DNA of 64,000 nt, from the NCBI GenBank assembly GCA_965223435.1, contig CBDCWQ010000020.1:806001-870000 (forward strand), written 5' to 3'. Positions 36,601-45,905 of the stretch are shown here, one piece after another. The position numbers were made by a program, and so were the translations under genes. Positions within the stretch are counted from its first letter, which is position 1; each line of letters begins with the position of its first letter. Below the pieces are notes generated by a model. It made no database searches. It was not told the DNA's origin and saw only the letters and a list, made by a program, of their open reading frames with translations. Source of the DNA: CBDCWQ01 sp965223435. GTDB lineage: Bacteria > Myxococcota > Kuafuiibacteriia > Kuafuiibacteriales > Kuafuiibacteriaceae.

Positions 36601-39600
36601 TCGAGGGCGCGCGTCACGCCGGACGCTTCGTTTTCCGTCGGGGGTTTGGGGACAAAACCGCCGGCCGGCTCTTTGGCGCGTTCGACTGAGTTGCCTGAGG
36701 CGGCCGATGGAAAGCGGCCTTCTGCCTTGGCTGTTGCGTCTCCTTCTACGGTCCATCTCGAGGGCGGTGAAGCGGAGCTTTGGACGGTGGTGGATGATCC
36801 CGAGACCACATTTTTCGTTCAAGACGCCGAAGGCAGTTTGAGCGCTGAAACGACTTCGAAGGCATTTTTTGCCTTCAGCGCCGATGCTTCTGGCAACTAC
36901 GACCGGGCGCTTCGTGCGCGAAACGCTCTCCTTCGCCGGGATCAGGAACGGGGGTGGGTCTACCAAGTTGAGTATGCGCCCGACGACGAAGATCCAGAGG
37001 TCGCGGCTCAGGGATCGCGTGATCCCGGAGCGAACGGAAGGGTCCAGGGGCACCTCGAAGACGCCCGTCATTTGGCCGGTTTCGAGCGTGTTTGGGTCTA
37101 TACTCAAGGCATTGCATTGGCTCAGTTTTCACGCAAGGCCGATACGTGGTCAGTAGAGGTTGCGCAAGGCTTGGCCCGCTATCTTTGCGACCGGGCGCAA
37201 CCGGGTGTGTTTGAGGGTGAGGAGATCATCCGGGGTTGGCCGTTTTCTTGGAATACGCTCGATGACTCATGGCGGGATGCTCGTCTGGTCACCGGAGCCA
37301 CCGCGTGGGCTATTCATGGCTTAGGCTCGTTTGTCGCGTCCGAGGCCTATACGCGTCTCGAGGAGGGCGACCGCTCCGCCATTCAGTCTTGCTACCATCG
37401 AGCCCTACACGGCTTGAAGGAGCATCGCCGACAGGTTTGGTCGCCGAGGACCGGTGAAACGGTCACGCTGATGACGGCGGGCTGGACGACACGGGGGCTT
37501 CAGCACGCGTCTACACCCGCCTTATTGCCTCCGCCGTTTCAGGAGTCCGAGGACATCCACTGGGCTTACTACAGCGTACTTGACGCGATTGGATACGACT
37601 CGTTTGATGAAGTTGAGCCTCCCTTCATCCAACGATGGCAAGAAGGCAAGTCGATCGAGGCGCTCGAACTGTCGAAGGGCGGCCTTGCCGTTCTCCAGGA
37701 GCCCGTTTTGGCTGAGAACGTTGTCACCGAGCACAACTTGGATGTTCTCAGTGTGTTGAATCATGCCCTGTTGCATCATAAGAAAACCGGATTGACCCAT
37801 GTTGAAGAGCTCCGGGCTTGGCGAGACGAGCTCCGGGCCGGTATTTTCGAGGTTCTTTGGGATGATCGAGGCTGGAAAGACGATCTTCAGCGTACCCTGG
37901 GTGGGGAAGGTATCAGCCCTGAACGCCGGGCGCACATCGAGCACGTTCTGGAACAAGGCGCTCTTGGACGCATCATCACCGGGGGTGAACTTCTGGGCGA
38001 TACCGAGCCCAAGGTGCTCGCGCCGAGCCCACATGTGGCGATTGACAATTGTAGTTGGCTTTCGTTGTCTGTAGATTTCGACGAGCTCCCGCCCGATTCA
38101 GTGTACATAGAGCGTTTGGCTCAGTGCCTTGAGTTTACTGAACTTCATTTTGCCAAAGATTTAAGCTTTGGAACACGAAGCTATTACGGCACCCACTATT
38201 TTCAGAACGCGTTCAAGGATCCCTATATCGATGAGAGTGAGCTTCAGGATTCGTCTTTCCATCTCGAGGCGACCACCGGTTTGATTCTTGGGCTTCATCG
38301 GTTCGCAAAGGCCCACCCATCTCACGATAAGTCGGAATGGTTTCGAGCTCGGGCGAGTGCGCTTTGGGACGGCGTACAGTCGTTCGTGAGGGATCACGGC
38401 TTTCCCTATTCGAGCCAGCGCATCCACAATCTATCGACGCTTCTTTCTTCAAGCACGGCGGTCATTTGGTTCATCGACGTTCATGATGCGCTTGGCGATG
38501 GGCATGATGTTGATCGGGCGGCCAAACATGAGGTGAGCGCCTCTGCGATGAGCGAACTGTGGAAATGGCTTGGCCTTGGCGAAGCGGGAACGCGACCGCA
38601 ATCTTCGGGGTCAGATTTTGCGAAAGATACGTGGTTTCAGAGCGTAGAGCTCAATCTGGATGGGCAAAACGTCCTTGCCGTACCGAAGAATGATCTTTTT
38701 GAGGCAGAACCGCTTCATGAACCGCTCGATCTCAGCTTCAAGATGATGGGTCTAGAACTCAGCGGGGCAAAGTTGGAGATTCATGAATTTGCGGTGTCTG
38801 ATGAGCTCATGGAGTTTGAGGGGGTTTTGTCCCTGTGTGACGGGAAAGACGCAGGATGCATCCGGTCCATCGAAATCGATCCGCCGGCTCTCGCACTTGG
38901 CTTGGGTCAGTTATTGGCCCTTTCTTTGTCCAGTGGATTGGAAGGTCCTTCTTTGAGTGACGAGCATTCGAATCCCAGGGTGACGCAGGTTGGTGCTGGT
39001 GGTTTTTTGCTGAATGGAATCACCGTGATTCCTTTTGCCGTCTACTACTACGAGCTGCTTGGTCTAGGTGTGGGGCCAGCGGCCAAGGGGCTCGTTGCCG
39101 CGCTGCCATGGATTGTGACCTTGGGAGTGATGAAAGGTTTCCGTATTCCCTACAATTTTTCGAGATACAGCCGGAGCACGTTTCATACCATTGCCACAAT
39201 CGTACACTCGGCTCTCATTGGTGCATTTACCCTGGAGCAAAGGGTCTTGCCGATACAACCTCTCAATCGAACGCTATGGCAAATCGATGCGGCCTTGGAG
39301 GCCGGGGGCGAGGCTCTTCGGTTTCACATGAAAGCTCCGAACCCATTGCATGAAGCCATTCCCCCCTTAGATTGGGGGAACGAAACGCAGCAAGATGACG
39401 TCACGAACGCGACCAAAGGCGTTGAGCCCTGTCTGGACGAGGCTTGCCCGGCCGGTCCCATCAATGTTGCATCGGCATCCGGTGCGGTTGAACTCGTTTC
39501 CGCGCTGCGTGTCGACGCCGCGGGTCTCCTTGTTGAGCTGAGTTATGACACGAAGGGTGAAGAGCGTGAGCTTGAGCTTTACTTGGTTTCCGAAGCAGAT

Positions 39601-41910
39601 GAGATTGTGGGTTTTTACGAGTCGCGCAGTCTCACGAGCGAACCGACCCGAAGGCGCTTCGTTGTTCCCTGGCTCGCAAACGAGATTCCGGCCGAAGGCC
39701 GCTATCAGGTTTGGATTTACATGATCGACGGGGGCGCAAGTTGCGCTCCTGGTTGCCAGGTTTCGCATGCCCATTACCGAGAATGGTTGCACATTGCCCA
39801 CCCGTATCCGGACCAGTACACCGTGCGACGGCTCTCGCCTGCCCCCCATGAGGCAGATTCTGAGCGCATTTCGTTGGTTTCGGATCGGGTGGGGGAACTC
39901 TCGGCTGAAATTTCATGGATGTCTGAGGTTAGAGAGCTGCTGTGGATTGCGGCCGTTTCCCGAAACGTCACCGGCAAAGAGCCCTATAGGACGCTGTTCG
40001 CTCAGGTGGATTCAGGATTGAGCGAGCTTGAGGTGATCCGACATCGACTTGAACCAGACGGGGAGGCGTACCAGAGGCATCAAGCTCTCGGTGCCAACGC
40101 CTTCGAAAAGTGGTTTCTCGAGATGCAATTCGTCGTCAATACGCAGTTCGGAGTTATTGTCGAGAGCATGAACGAGATCTCGGCCGCTCTTGAAGAACCG
40201 AGCGTCATCCAGGTTGTCGAAGATCCGTGGATGGTGGAGTCCTCGAGTACAACCGATGCATCTTTTCGGCTTTTCCGAGACCGGTTGTTGACGGACGTAC
40301 ATCCTTTTGGGGTTGAAACGCTTCTTGATCTCGAAGGGCCAACACTGGTCGAACGATTGGTAGGGGGGGGCGGCTCCGTTCAATCCAAAGACTATGCACA
40401 CTATCTAGCGCAAACCAAGTGGCCGGCTACGGAGTGGGGCGTCTACCGTTGGCTTCTTGACGCGGAATCCGGGGCCGTCAGGGCGTACGCCGATGGGTTT
40501 GTAGAGTCCTACGGGGCCCTTGGCGTGGAGGCCTTTCAAAGACTCGATGCGCAACTTCTTGCGACCTCCTTTGCGGGGGGGACCCCAGATTTTCGTGGAG
40601 CGCGCCGGGTGGGGCGATATTACCCATTGGAGGGCGCCAGCAAAGAGAAGCTTGAAGTGTTGCTTCGCCGTTCGGGATACGAGCTCGAAGAGGTTCAAAG
40701 CCAGATTCGAGCTGCCGGGCAGGGCGCGGCTCCCCTGGCGCGAGAGTCACACTCCGATCGCATTCGGATTGTCAGTGGGAAGACGCTCCGCGATCCAGTT
40801 CCAGTGAACCTCTGGCCCGGCGCGAACTATCACCTTGGCGTGTCCTACATTGCCGGTGGGAGGGGCCGCGAGCTGCTGGTCCGCCTGGAGCACGTCGACA
40901 CGGGCGACGTTGCGCACGCGGTGAAGCCTGTGGCGCCAACAGATGGTTATGAATTTGCCTCGTTGTCGGTGACGATGCCGAAAGACCTTCAGTCGGGCCG
41001 TTATCGTTGGGACGCCCTCATCCGCAGAGCCGACGAACACTCGGCGTCTGATGCTCGGCACCGCGAAGCTGCGGTGACCCCCTTCTACGCTCAGGGGCTC
41101 TCCGGTTCAAAAACCCCGACGGAGTTTGTGCGCTTGGATGGGTCTTTGCTCAAGGCTGCGCTGACGCGCTATCGCTCCCCAGGTACGAGTGTCGAGGTTT
41201 CCCTCGTGTCCATGATTCATGTGGGCCGGGCCGAGTACTACAAAGAGGCCTCGAGATATCTCAACGAGATGGATCTTGTCCTGTCGGAGGGGGTCGCGCT
41301 TGACAAGCAAGAAACAGATCTACTCCGGGCCCCCACGGACCGGCAACGAACCCAGATCAGGAATAGCATTGCTGGGCTTGCGCTCCTGCAAAGTTGGTTT
41401 GGGTTGACGTCCCAAAGAATCGAAGGTCCACCGGAGCTTTTTCGACGGGTGGATTTCGATCCCGAGACAATCGCTGAGCAAGCCAAGGAGGCCGAGCGCA
41501 CGACCGGAAAGCGGGACACTGTTGCCGCCGAGTTTATCCATCCCCATCCTCTAGAGCATCTGTTCACGACAGCGTTCAGCCGTGGGGGTGCCTTTGCGTT
41601 CGAAACGATCGCGCCGGGGCTTCGGAACGTGCTGTTTGAAGCGATGTTCGTACGACCGCATTCGGACCTGAGCTCCGACCGTGAACGCGAAATCATCGTT
41701 GTCGCCCGGAACCTAAAGGTGCTCTCCGTTCTCGATGAATTGCTCGTAGAGCGCGACTCCGGCCGGATCGGAATTCTCTACGGAGCGGGCCACATGCCTC
41801 ATTTCGAAAAAGAACTTTTCGCTCGAGACTTTGTGAGAACAGAGACCGTGTGGCTTACCGCGATGAGTACAAATTTGAAGCCTGTGGACGCGGCGACAGG
41901 CGCCCGCTGA
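33667..41910 (+). CDS. Giant secreted paralogue B with C-terminal TraB/TIKI-like domain
   Basis: About 2747 residues, intact. I prefer the ATG at 33667 because it leads into a signal peptide (ALGFALVLASLGPDAWA); a GTG nine codons earlier is also possible. Numbering from that GTG: GWNL module at 50-190 (AGWNLISSPKDPD, AGWNVLRVGKA, PGEGYWAQFLE); fibronectin III-like at 210-310; sialidase/BNR-like repeats at 330-960 (GYDRLGGHHLVWGEANKVYY, VVVYEDGVSNNPNEPG); helical core at 1080-1640 (TEHNLDVLSVLNHA about 1361; SYYGTHYFQNAF and FHLEATTGLILGLHRF about 1520-1550). Two hydrophobic segments lie near 1786-1834. The C-terminus, about 2500-2740, matches the TraB/PrgY/TIKI superfamily: VSLVSMIHVGRAEYYKEA, MDLVLSEGV, GILYGAGHMPHFEKEL. 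An 8-G run at 40363-40370 is in frame. Probably surface or secreted; function unknown. Confidence 0.88.
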   Translation: MSRICCAIRIAFASAFIVKARALGFALVLASLGPDAWAISSSVPLKLEAGWNLISSPKDPDGALFRLYKGQGLTLWRAAVLDAPERKNRFGAGLLVELEAFDGRGGVWVFAPGPVELPQAEVQDASLRPAGWNVLRVGKAIRLADPSIATVFHWDRTQARYTRIQPGEWLHPGEGYWAQFLEPGVSPFLAPSAPASGTEPAANPSNPPSAFSATSQGETAFLSWAEPTRLEDGTPIGEGVQLSYRVDRDGVQVGRSTEPEFRDAVPTLDRVYRYEVYAVLEAEAGATLTSDASDPISLLFASPKPVASADRFEAPSVASDENASVALPQVAVSGRGEQILAHLVYVMRATEDRGAELRYRLSPKAAKGQSFETLHRISTSSTGWHITDVSISALEEKVSIAWIQRREGDGAASEIWVAQSGRAGAHFDPPKRVRSNVFWKRGLDVGYDRLGGHHLVWGEANKVYYMKNLDGKVENVFDVVVREKNDIVVRYRMLYKAACEVPDEPCDCFETADEQYTYALEEHADTGELLGPYRYRVEEAWVYNPSLRIDAEKVSIVASQDRMWDNRPVRNPNWRGEYGPLVPPRVPSALAQSAWCGEEGSRHNQEGFMQVWLHRSGHAGTHKPAETSPDERARLLAMEEDPASAFAYYYGEGKQNFVSYDPRVGHDRDWYFYLYDGTWHEEDQIRVAQRPLTSHAWSEERIASVEVPVWPIEQGLLTWTHETLPVEQGWRQGSYKDDHFQNWRLSVVSVREASADQGGAESADQGGAEVVRPKIVADPEGRLVVVYEDGVSNNPNEPGYNAITVSVSTDGGELWSEPTVVGRGYLPDAAALADGEVAVVYYEARESEDASDVSKIQLTRSRDLKNWTRAPISLQAPRAIHWETHGAAADALVGVPSLTAYEDLFLVSWIRQAKDAFAHDAVVTTRASNDSRASHFDISHHGALTVGKSSRFTVAAVNKYNMRVNASGTVEVTKRGQGSRARVTPDASFSVGGLGTKPPAGSLARSTELPEAADGKRPSALAVASPSTVHLEGGEAELWTVVDDPETTFFVQDAEGSLSAETTSKAFFAFSADASGNYDRALRARNALLRRDQERGWVYQVEYAPDDEDPEVAAQGSRDPGANGRVQGHLEDARHLAGFERVWVYTQGIALAQFSRKADTWSVEVAQGLARYLCDRAQPGVFEGEEIIRGWPFSWNTLDDSWRDARLVTGATAWAIHGLGSFVASEAYTRLEEGDRSAIQSCYHRALHGLKEHRRQVWSPRTGETVTLMTAGWTTRGLQHASTPALLPPPFQESEDIHWAYYSVLDAIGYDSFDEVEPPFIQRWQEGKSIEALELSKGGLAVLQEPVLAENVVTEHNLDVLSVLNHALLHHKKTGLTHVEELRAWRDELRAGIFEVLWDDRGWKDDLQRTLGGEGISPERRAHIEHVLEQGALGRIITGGELLGDTEPKVLAPSPHVAIDNCSWLSLSVDFDELPPDSVYIERLAQCLEFTELHFAKDLSFGTRSYYGTHYFQNAFKDPYIDESELQDSSFHLEATTGLILGLHRFAKAHPSHDKSEWFRARASALWDGVQSFVRDHGFPYSSQRIHNLSTLLSSSTAVIWFIDVHDALGDGHDVDRAAKHEVSASAMSELWKWLGLGEAGTRPQSSGSDFAKDTWFQSVELNLDGQNVLAVPKNDLFEAEPLHEPLDLSFKMMGLELSGAKLEIHEFAVSDELMEFEGVLSLCDGKDAGCIRSIEIDPPALALGLGQLLALSLSSGLEGPSLSDEHSNPRVTQVGAGGFLLNGITVIPFAVYYYELLGLGVGPAAKGLVAALPWIVTLGVMKGFRIPYNFSRYSRSTFHTIATIVHSALIGAFTLEQRVLPIQPLNRTLWQIDAALEAGGEALRFHMKAPNPLHEAIPPLDWGNETQQDDVTNATKGVEPCLDEACPAGPINVASASGAVELVSALRVDAAGLLVELSYDTKGEERELELYLVSEADEIVGFYESRSLTSEPTRRRFVVPWLANEIPAEGRYQVWIYMIDGGASCAPGCQVSHAHYREWLHIAHPYPDQYTVRRLSPAPHEADSERISLVSDRVGELSAEISWMSEVRELLWIAAVSRNVTGKEPYRTLFAQVDSGLSELEVIRHRLEPDGEAYQRHQALGANAFEKWFLEMQFVVNTQFGVIVESMNEISAALEEPSVIQVVEDPWMVESSSTTDASFRLFRDRLLTDVHPFGVETLLDLEGPTLVERLVGGGGSVQSKDYAHYLAQTKWPATEWGVYRWLLDAESGAVRAYADGFVESYGALGVEAFQRLDAQLLATSFAGGTPDFRGARRVGRYYPLEGASKEKLEVLLRRSGYELEEVQSQIRAAGQGAAPLARESHSDRIRIVSGKTLRDPVPVNLWPGANYHLGVSYIAGGRGRELLVRLEHVDTGDVAHAVKPVAPTDGYEFASLSVTMPKDLQSGRYRWDALIRRADEHSASDARHREAAVTPFYAQGLSGSKTPTEFVRLDGSLLKAALTRYRSPGTSVEVSLVSMIHVGRAEYYKEASRYLNEMDLVLSEGVALDKQETDLLRAPTDRQRTQIRNSIAGLALLQSWFGLTSQRIEGPPELFRRVDFDPETIAEQAKEAERTTGKRDTVAAEFIHPHPLEHLFTTAFSRGGAFAFETIAPGLRNVLFEAMFVRPHSDLSSDREREIIVVARNLKVLSVLDELLVERDSGRIGILYGAGHMPHFEKELFARDFVRTETVWLTAMSTNLKPVDAATGAR
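40363..40370 (+). repeat. G8 tract inside paralogue B
   Basis: Eight G encode part of a Gly run (LVGGGGSV). The frame is intact here; a one-base change would truncate the protein before the TraB/TIKI-like domain. Confidence 0.6.
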
Positions 41911-41973
41911 AGATGCGGATCTTTGACGCGATGACTCCAGCTTGGCCTTCTTCCGCGAGGAGGCACCCTTGCT

Positions 41974-42201
41974 CTAGTGGCTAAAGCTGAGACCACATTG
42001 CTCGCACCGGTACTTAGACTGATCCGAGTTGCCGCTCGGAATGCATTCGAACCGGTACGTCTTGAGCCCGAACTCCGAAAGGCATTCCGGGCAAGGGGCG
42101 TCACCCAGCTCGGTTTCGTCTAAGGTCAGATGACAGCGTGTACATCTGAGCTTCGCTTGCGGGCATCTTAGCACAACGATAACTTGGTGCGAGCACGACA
42201 C
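41974..42201 (-). CDS. Small zinc-ribbon protein
   Basis: 75 residues from GTG, lying between the two giant genes on the opposite strand. Three CxxC knuckles, CTRC, CPEC and CEQC, in the pattern LRCTRCHLTLDETELG, APCPECLSEFGLKTYRF, KYRCEQCGLSFSH, indicate zinc binding. No catalytic domain. The start is uncertain: a later GTG just before LRCPQAKLRC also fits. Function unknown. Confidence 0.65.
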   Translation of the reverse strand: MSCSHQVIVVLRCPQAKLRCTRCHLTLDETELGDAPCPECLSEFGLKTYRFECIPSGNSDQSKYRCEQCGLSFSH

Positions 42202-42571
42202 GCTTGCGCAGCCTACTACGAGGATCCAGTGAGAGGTAGTAAGAAGTGATGAGGGCCAAATGACCCCGGTTTGTCGCCCTAAGCGCGTGGCCCGCGGCGA
42301 CTGGCGTCGCCCATCCGGTCATTGGGGCCAATCTCTTCAAGTTCGCTTCCCAGGTGGGGTGGTTCATTGACTTTGGCGGTTCGCGTCGGGCCGTCGGACA
42401 GGGATGCCGCGGTCCGTTTGATGGTGTCTGACGGGGACCGGCTGGCCTTTGGTGTCTTTTCGTTTGACGAGTCGATGTAGGTTGCATGCATGGTTGCGCG
42501 AGCGCTTCTTGAGGCGTCGATTGGGAGCCGGGGTGTGGACCGGGTTTACCCATCTCACTGGGGAGGTATGG
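42202..42571. other. Intergenic region upstream of paralogue C
   Basis: About 370 bases. An open frame continues upstream from the paralogue C start, but its residues are Arg-rich and precede a well-formed signal peptide, so I treat them as non-coding. GGGGAGG at 42560-42566 is the ribosome binding site. Confidence 0.5.
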
Positions 42572-43843
42572 ATGGTCCGATTCGTCGGGTTTTTGGGCAT
42601 TCTCGTTGGGTGTTTCACTTCGACGTCGGGTGCACAGGCACGACCGGAGGTCGAGGGTGGTCAGCCGGCCAAGGCTGAGTCGCTGGAACCGGGATGGAAC
42701 CTCGTGGTGGCGCAGTCTGACCGCGCCAGGTTGCCGCCGGCATGGGCCGAACGCGAATGGGTTGTATGGTCGGTAGGTGCGTCGTATCGCCCGGAGCCCG
42801 CGCGTTCGTTGGTGGCTGGCACGCGCTATTGGGTGCACGTTCCGGCGCGTCAGGTCTCTGCCTTTTTGGGCGTGGCCCGGGCGCCGTCGCCGGTCTCTCG
42901 GCCGTCGGGGTGGCAGATTTTCTCGGTTGCTTCACCCACAATCTATGCCGATCCGCGCCTCGATCGGGTCTTGGTCTGGGAGCCCTCGGGCCAGGTTTAC
43001 CGACCGGTGCAAAAAGGTGCGTTGCTCCAGTCCGGTGAAGAGTACTGGGGGCATTTTCTCGAAGAAGGGGTTTCGGGTTCCCACGCTTGTCGGACAACGG
43101 AGGTCGGTGGTGAGGCTGTGGTTGATGGGGCGGCGCCCTGCGCGATGGGTGGGTTCAGCGGAGGCGATCTTCCGGCGGAAGAGCAGGTGCGGGCGTGGAC
43201 TCCGCGCCCGCCTACCGATATTTCGGCGGTGCCGCAGGGACACAAGGTTGCCCTGCAGTGGCGCAGCCCCGCCATCTTCGTGACGGGGCATGAGATTTCG
43301 GCCGAAACCGAGGTCACCCATCGGGTCTATCGCGACGGCGTTCTGCTCCAAGAAGGTCTGGACCGAGCGCGATTCGAAGATGAGGTGCCTACCCGTGGGC
43401 AAATCTATGACTATACGGTGACAGCGGTCGTTCGGGACCGCGAGGGGACGCCGTTTGAGTCGAGTCGCCCGGCCTCGCTTGCCGTGGAGGTTCGGTTGTC
43501 GTCATCGCCGCAGGCTGGCTTGTTTGAGGGGGCGGGGGTGGTGGCCGAACCCAATGGCTCCGCGGCGCTTCCCAGCGCCGCCTTGTCTTCGATGGGTGGC
43601 GAGGTGATGGGGCATGTTGTCTATGTGGTTCGTGACCCGAAGCGAGGCGATACGCTTTGGTATACGCGAAGCCTCAAGGCAGGCAAGCCTGGGAGTTTTG
43701 AGCCGGGCCTTGCGGTGGACAGCGGTCAGCCGGGGTGGACGGCTTCGGAGGTCGCTGTGGCCGCCAGGGGGGGGGGCGCGTCGGCGTTGCTTGGATTGAG
43801 GCCGCGACTTCCGGCGGGTCGCGGGGCAGCCGAGTGTGGATGA
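42572..43843 (+). pseudogene. Giant paralogue C, N-terminal segment (broken gene)
   Basis: Start at ATG 42572, five bases after GGGGAGG, beginning signal peptide MVRFVGFLGILVGCFTSTSG. The GWNL module follows (EPGWNLVVAQSD, PSGWQIFSVASP, SGEEYWGHFLEEG), then a fibronectin III-like domain (PPTDISAVPQGHKVALQWRS, DRARFEDEVPTRGQIYDYTV) and the start of the BNR-like region (VMGHVVYVVRDPKRGDTLWY), parallel to paralogue B. The frame fails at a run of ten G (43767-43776): after VAVAARGGG homology continues in another frame as RVGVAWIEAATS. Eight or eleven G would restore it. Confidence 0.8.
43767..43776 (+). repeat. G10 tract at the frame break of paralogue C
   Basis: Ten consecutive G, the longest homopolymer I noticed in the window, sit precisely at the change from the frame of ORF 42449-43843 to that of 43735-45321. 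Runs of 7-8 G are common elsewhere here, but this is the longest and the only one at a break. Confidence 0.85.
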
Positions 43844-45321
43844 TAGAAAGCACCGATGGGGGCCGCTCGTTTTTGCCGCGGACCTTGGTCCGAGAGAATG
43901 CTACGTTCAAGCGCGGCCTCGACATGGGCTACGACCGGATGAAGGACCACCACCTTCTATGGGGAGAGGGCGGTAAAGCCTTCTATCTGAAAAACCTCGA
44001 GGGCAAGGTTTCTAGCGTTTTCGACGTGCGAAAGCGGGAGAGAAGCGCTGAATCGGTCAAGTACCTTACGAAATATCCCCCGCGAGAGGGCCGCTGCGAC
44101 TGTCCTGATTGTTGGTGTGAGGAGGTTTATACCTCGGGCGGGAAGGTTGTTGGGGGCGATGAGCTCACCCATGAAGGCGGCTACCGAGAATGGGTTGAAG
44201 AGTCATACATCAGTCAGCCGTCGCTTTTGATTGACGAGGATAAGGTCACGGTTGTGGGGCGTCAAATACGGATGTGGGACAACAAGCCGGTCCCCAACCC
44301 GGCGTGGGCCGCCATGACCGCGGTGCCGGTGTACGGCGACCCGGTTATCCATGGAGATGTTCTTACCCGCTTTCCTGTCGGGTGGCGGGCCACCTGGAAG
44401 AAATCCCAAGAACCGGGCGATGAAAGCCTGTGGGCGACGCTCGGCTTTCAAACCGAGTACCTCTATCAGGGCACTTGGCACGAACAAGACGAAATTAAAG
44501 TGGCCCAACGTCCGCTGAGCGAAGGTGGCTGGGCGGCTGGTCCGGGGACCGATGCGGCCGACGGTTGGGTGCGGGGTGGGTGGCAAGAGGATGTGCTTCA
44601 GAGTTGGCGGGTGACGACTGCGGCGGTGGTCGGCGGAGGAGTAGCCGACGGCATGCCCTCTTATCCGCGGGTTGCCTCCGCGCCCTACGGTTTGGTCATG
44701 GTCTATGAAGACGGGACCTCCAGCAATCCCAATCGTCCAGGGTTCAACAAGATCCAGTTTCAGGCGTCGGTCGACGACGGGCGGACGTGGTCTCGGCCGC
44801 GAACGGTGGGGGTTGGATATCTTCCCCAGGTGGGGGTCACTGACGCGGGTGAATTGTCGATCTTGGCCTACGCGCCGACGTCACCAGAGGGAGGGGCGAT
44901 CCAGGGATATCTGAGCGTTGATGGTGGCGCCTCATTTCACGAGCAAATACTGGGAACCAGACCCGCGCGCCCGGTTCACTGGAAGACCCACGGGGCGGGG
45001 AGCGATACGCTTTGGGGCCGGGTTGCTTTGGCCACCCATGAGAATCTTTTTTTTGCGGTTTGGGTCGAAAGCAAGCCGGGCGCGATGGAGAGCTTTCGGG
45101 TTGTCAGTGCTCGGGCGTCCCACGTTTCAGAGGTTGCCCAGTACGACGTCGCGCTTCCCAAGGCGCTCACGCGGGGCCAAAGTGCCCGAGTCACGGTGAC
45201 GGGCGTCGTCTGGCGATTCAGCGCGAGACTTGGGACTACTACGATATTCTCGATGCGATTGGGTACGAGACCTTTGATGAGGAACGACCCCCCGAAATCG
45301 GACGCCGGTTTGAAAGCGTAG
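43768..45321 (+). pseudogene. Giant paralogue C, BNR-like segment (broken gene)
   Basis: Continues C after the G10 tract: RGLDMGYDRMKDHHLLWGEG, FYLKNLEGKVSSVFDVRKRE, LVMVYEDGTSSNPNRPGFN, HWKTHGAGSDTLWGRVALAT, ALTRGQSARVTVTGVV, each with a close counterpart in paralogue B. After TVTGVV (about 45210) the reading turns to nonsense and stops at 45321. The counterpart of B residues 965-1300 is missing, so about 1 kb has been deleted and the frame shifted. Confidence 0.75.
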
Positions 45322-45905
45322 CCGGCGAAGAGTCGGCGGGGGAGGGCTCACCAAAAATACTGACCGAAAACGAGTTTATGCTTCTTAAGGAGGAAGTTCG
45401 CGCCAAAAATGTGGTGACCGAGCACAACCTCGATGTGCTCAGCGTGTTAAACCATGCCGCCGATCATGCCGAAACATTGGGGTTGAACCAGGCCCAAATA
45501 AAGACGAGGCGTGATGAACTCCGGGAGGGCATTTTTCGCGTGCTTTGGGACGATGACGACCGCCGGTGGCGCGATGACCTAGGAGGGGCGCTTACGAGTG
45601 AGGGGGTCGATGCCGAGAAGCGGTCTGACATCGAGGCCGCTCTGGCACAAGGCGACTGGGGCCGGGTGTCTACTGGGGGGTTGATTGTCACTTCCACGGA
45701 TCTTCAGGCGCTGATAAAAGGCCGTCTGTCTCGGGATGGTGTCTTAGGACTGATTCAATCGGGTTCAAGTGCGCAGAAAGTGTTGCTCAAAGGCTCTGGC
45801 GGTTCATTTCATTTCCTTCGAAGATCGGTACATTTCCTCTACCTTGCGACAAGAGCAGTCGTTTCATCTCGAAGCGACCACGGGCCTGATTCTCGCCCTG
45901 GCTGA
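45213..45905 (+). pseudogene. Giant paralogue C, first part of core (broken gene)
   Basis: Frame carrying WDYYDILDAIGYETFDEERP, VVTEHNLDVLSVLNHAADHA, ELREGIFRVLWDDDD and GDWGRVSTGG, which match B about 1300-1440. The segment between GRVSTGG and the HLEATTG motif is about 70 residues shorter than in B, and the frame is lost again near 45790 (SGGSFHF then out of register). This is the third break in C. Confidence 0.75.
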
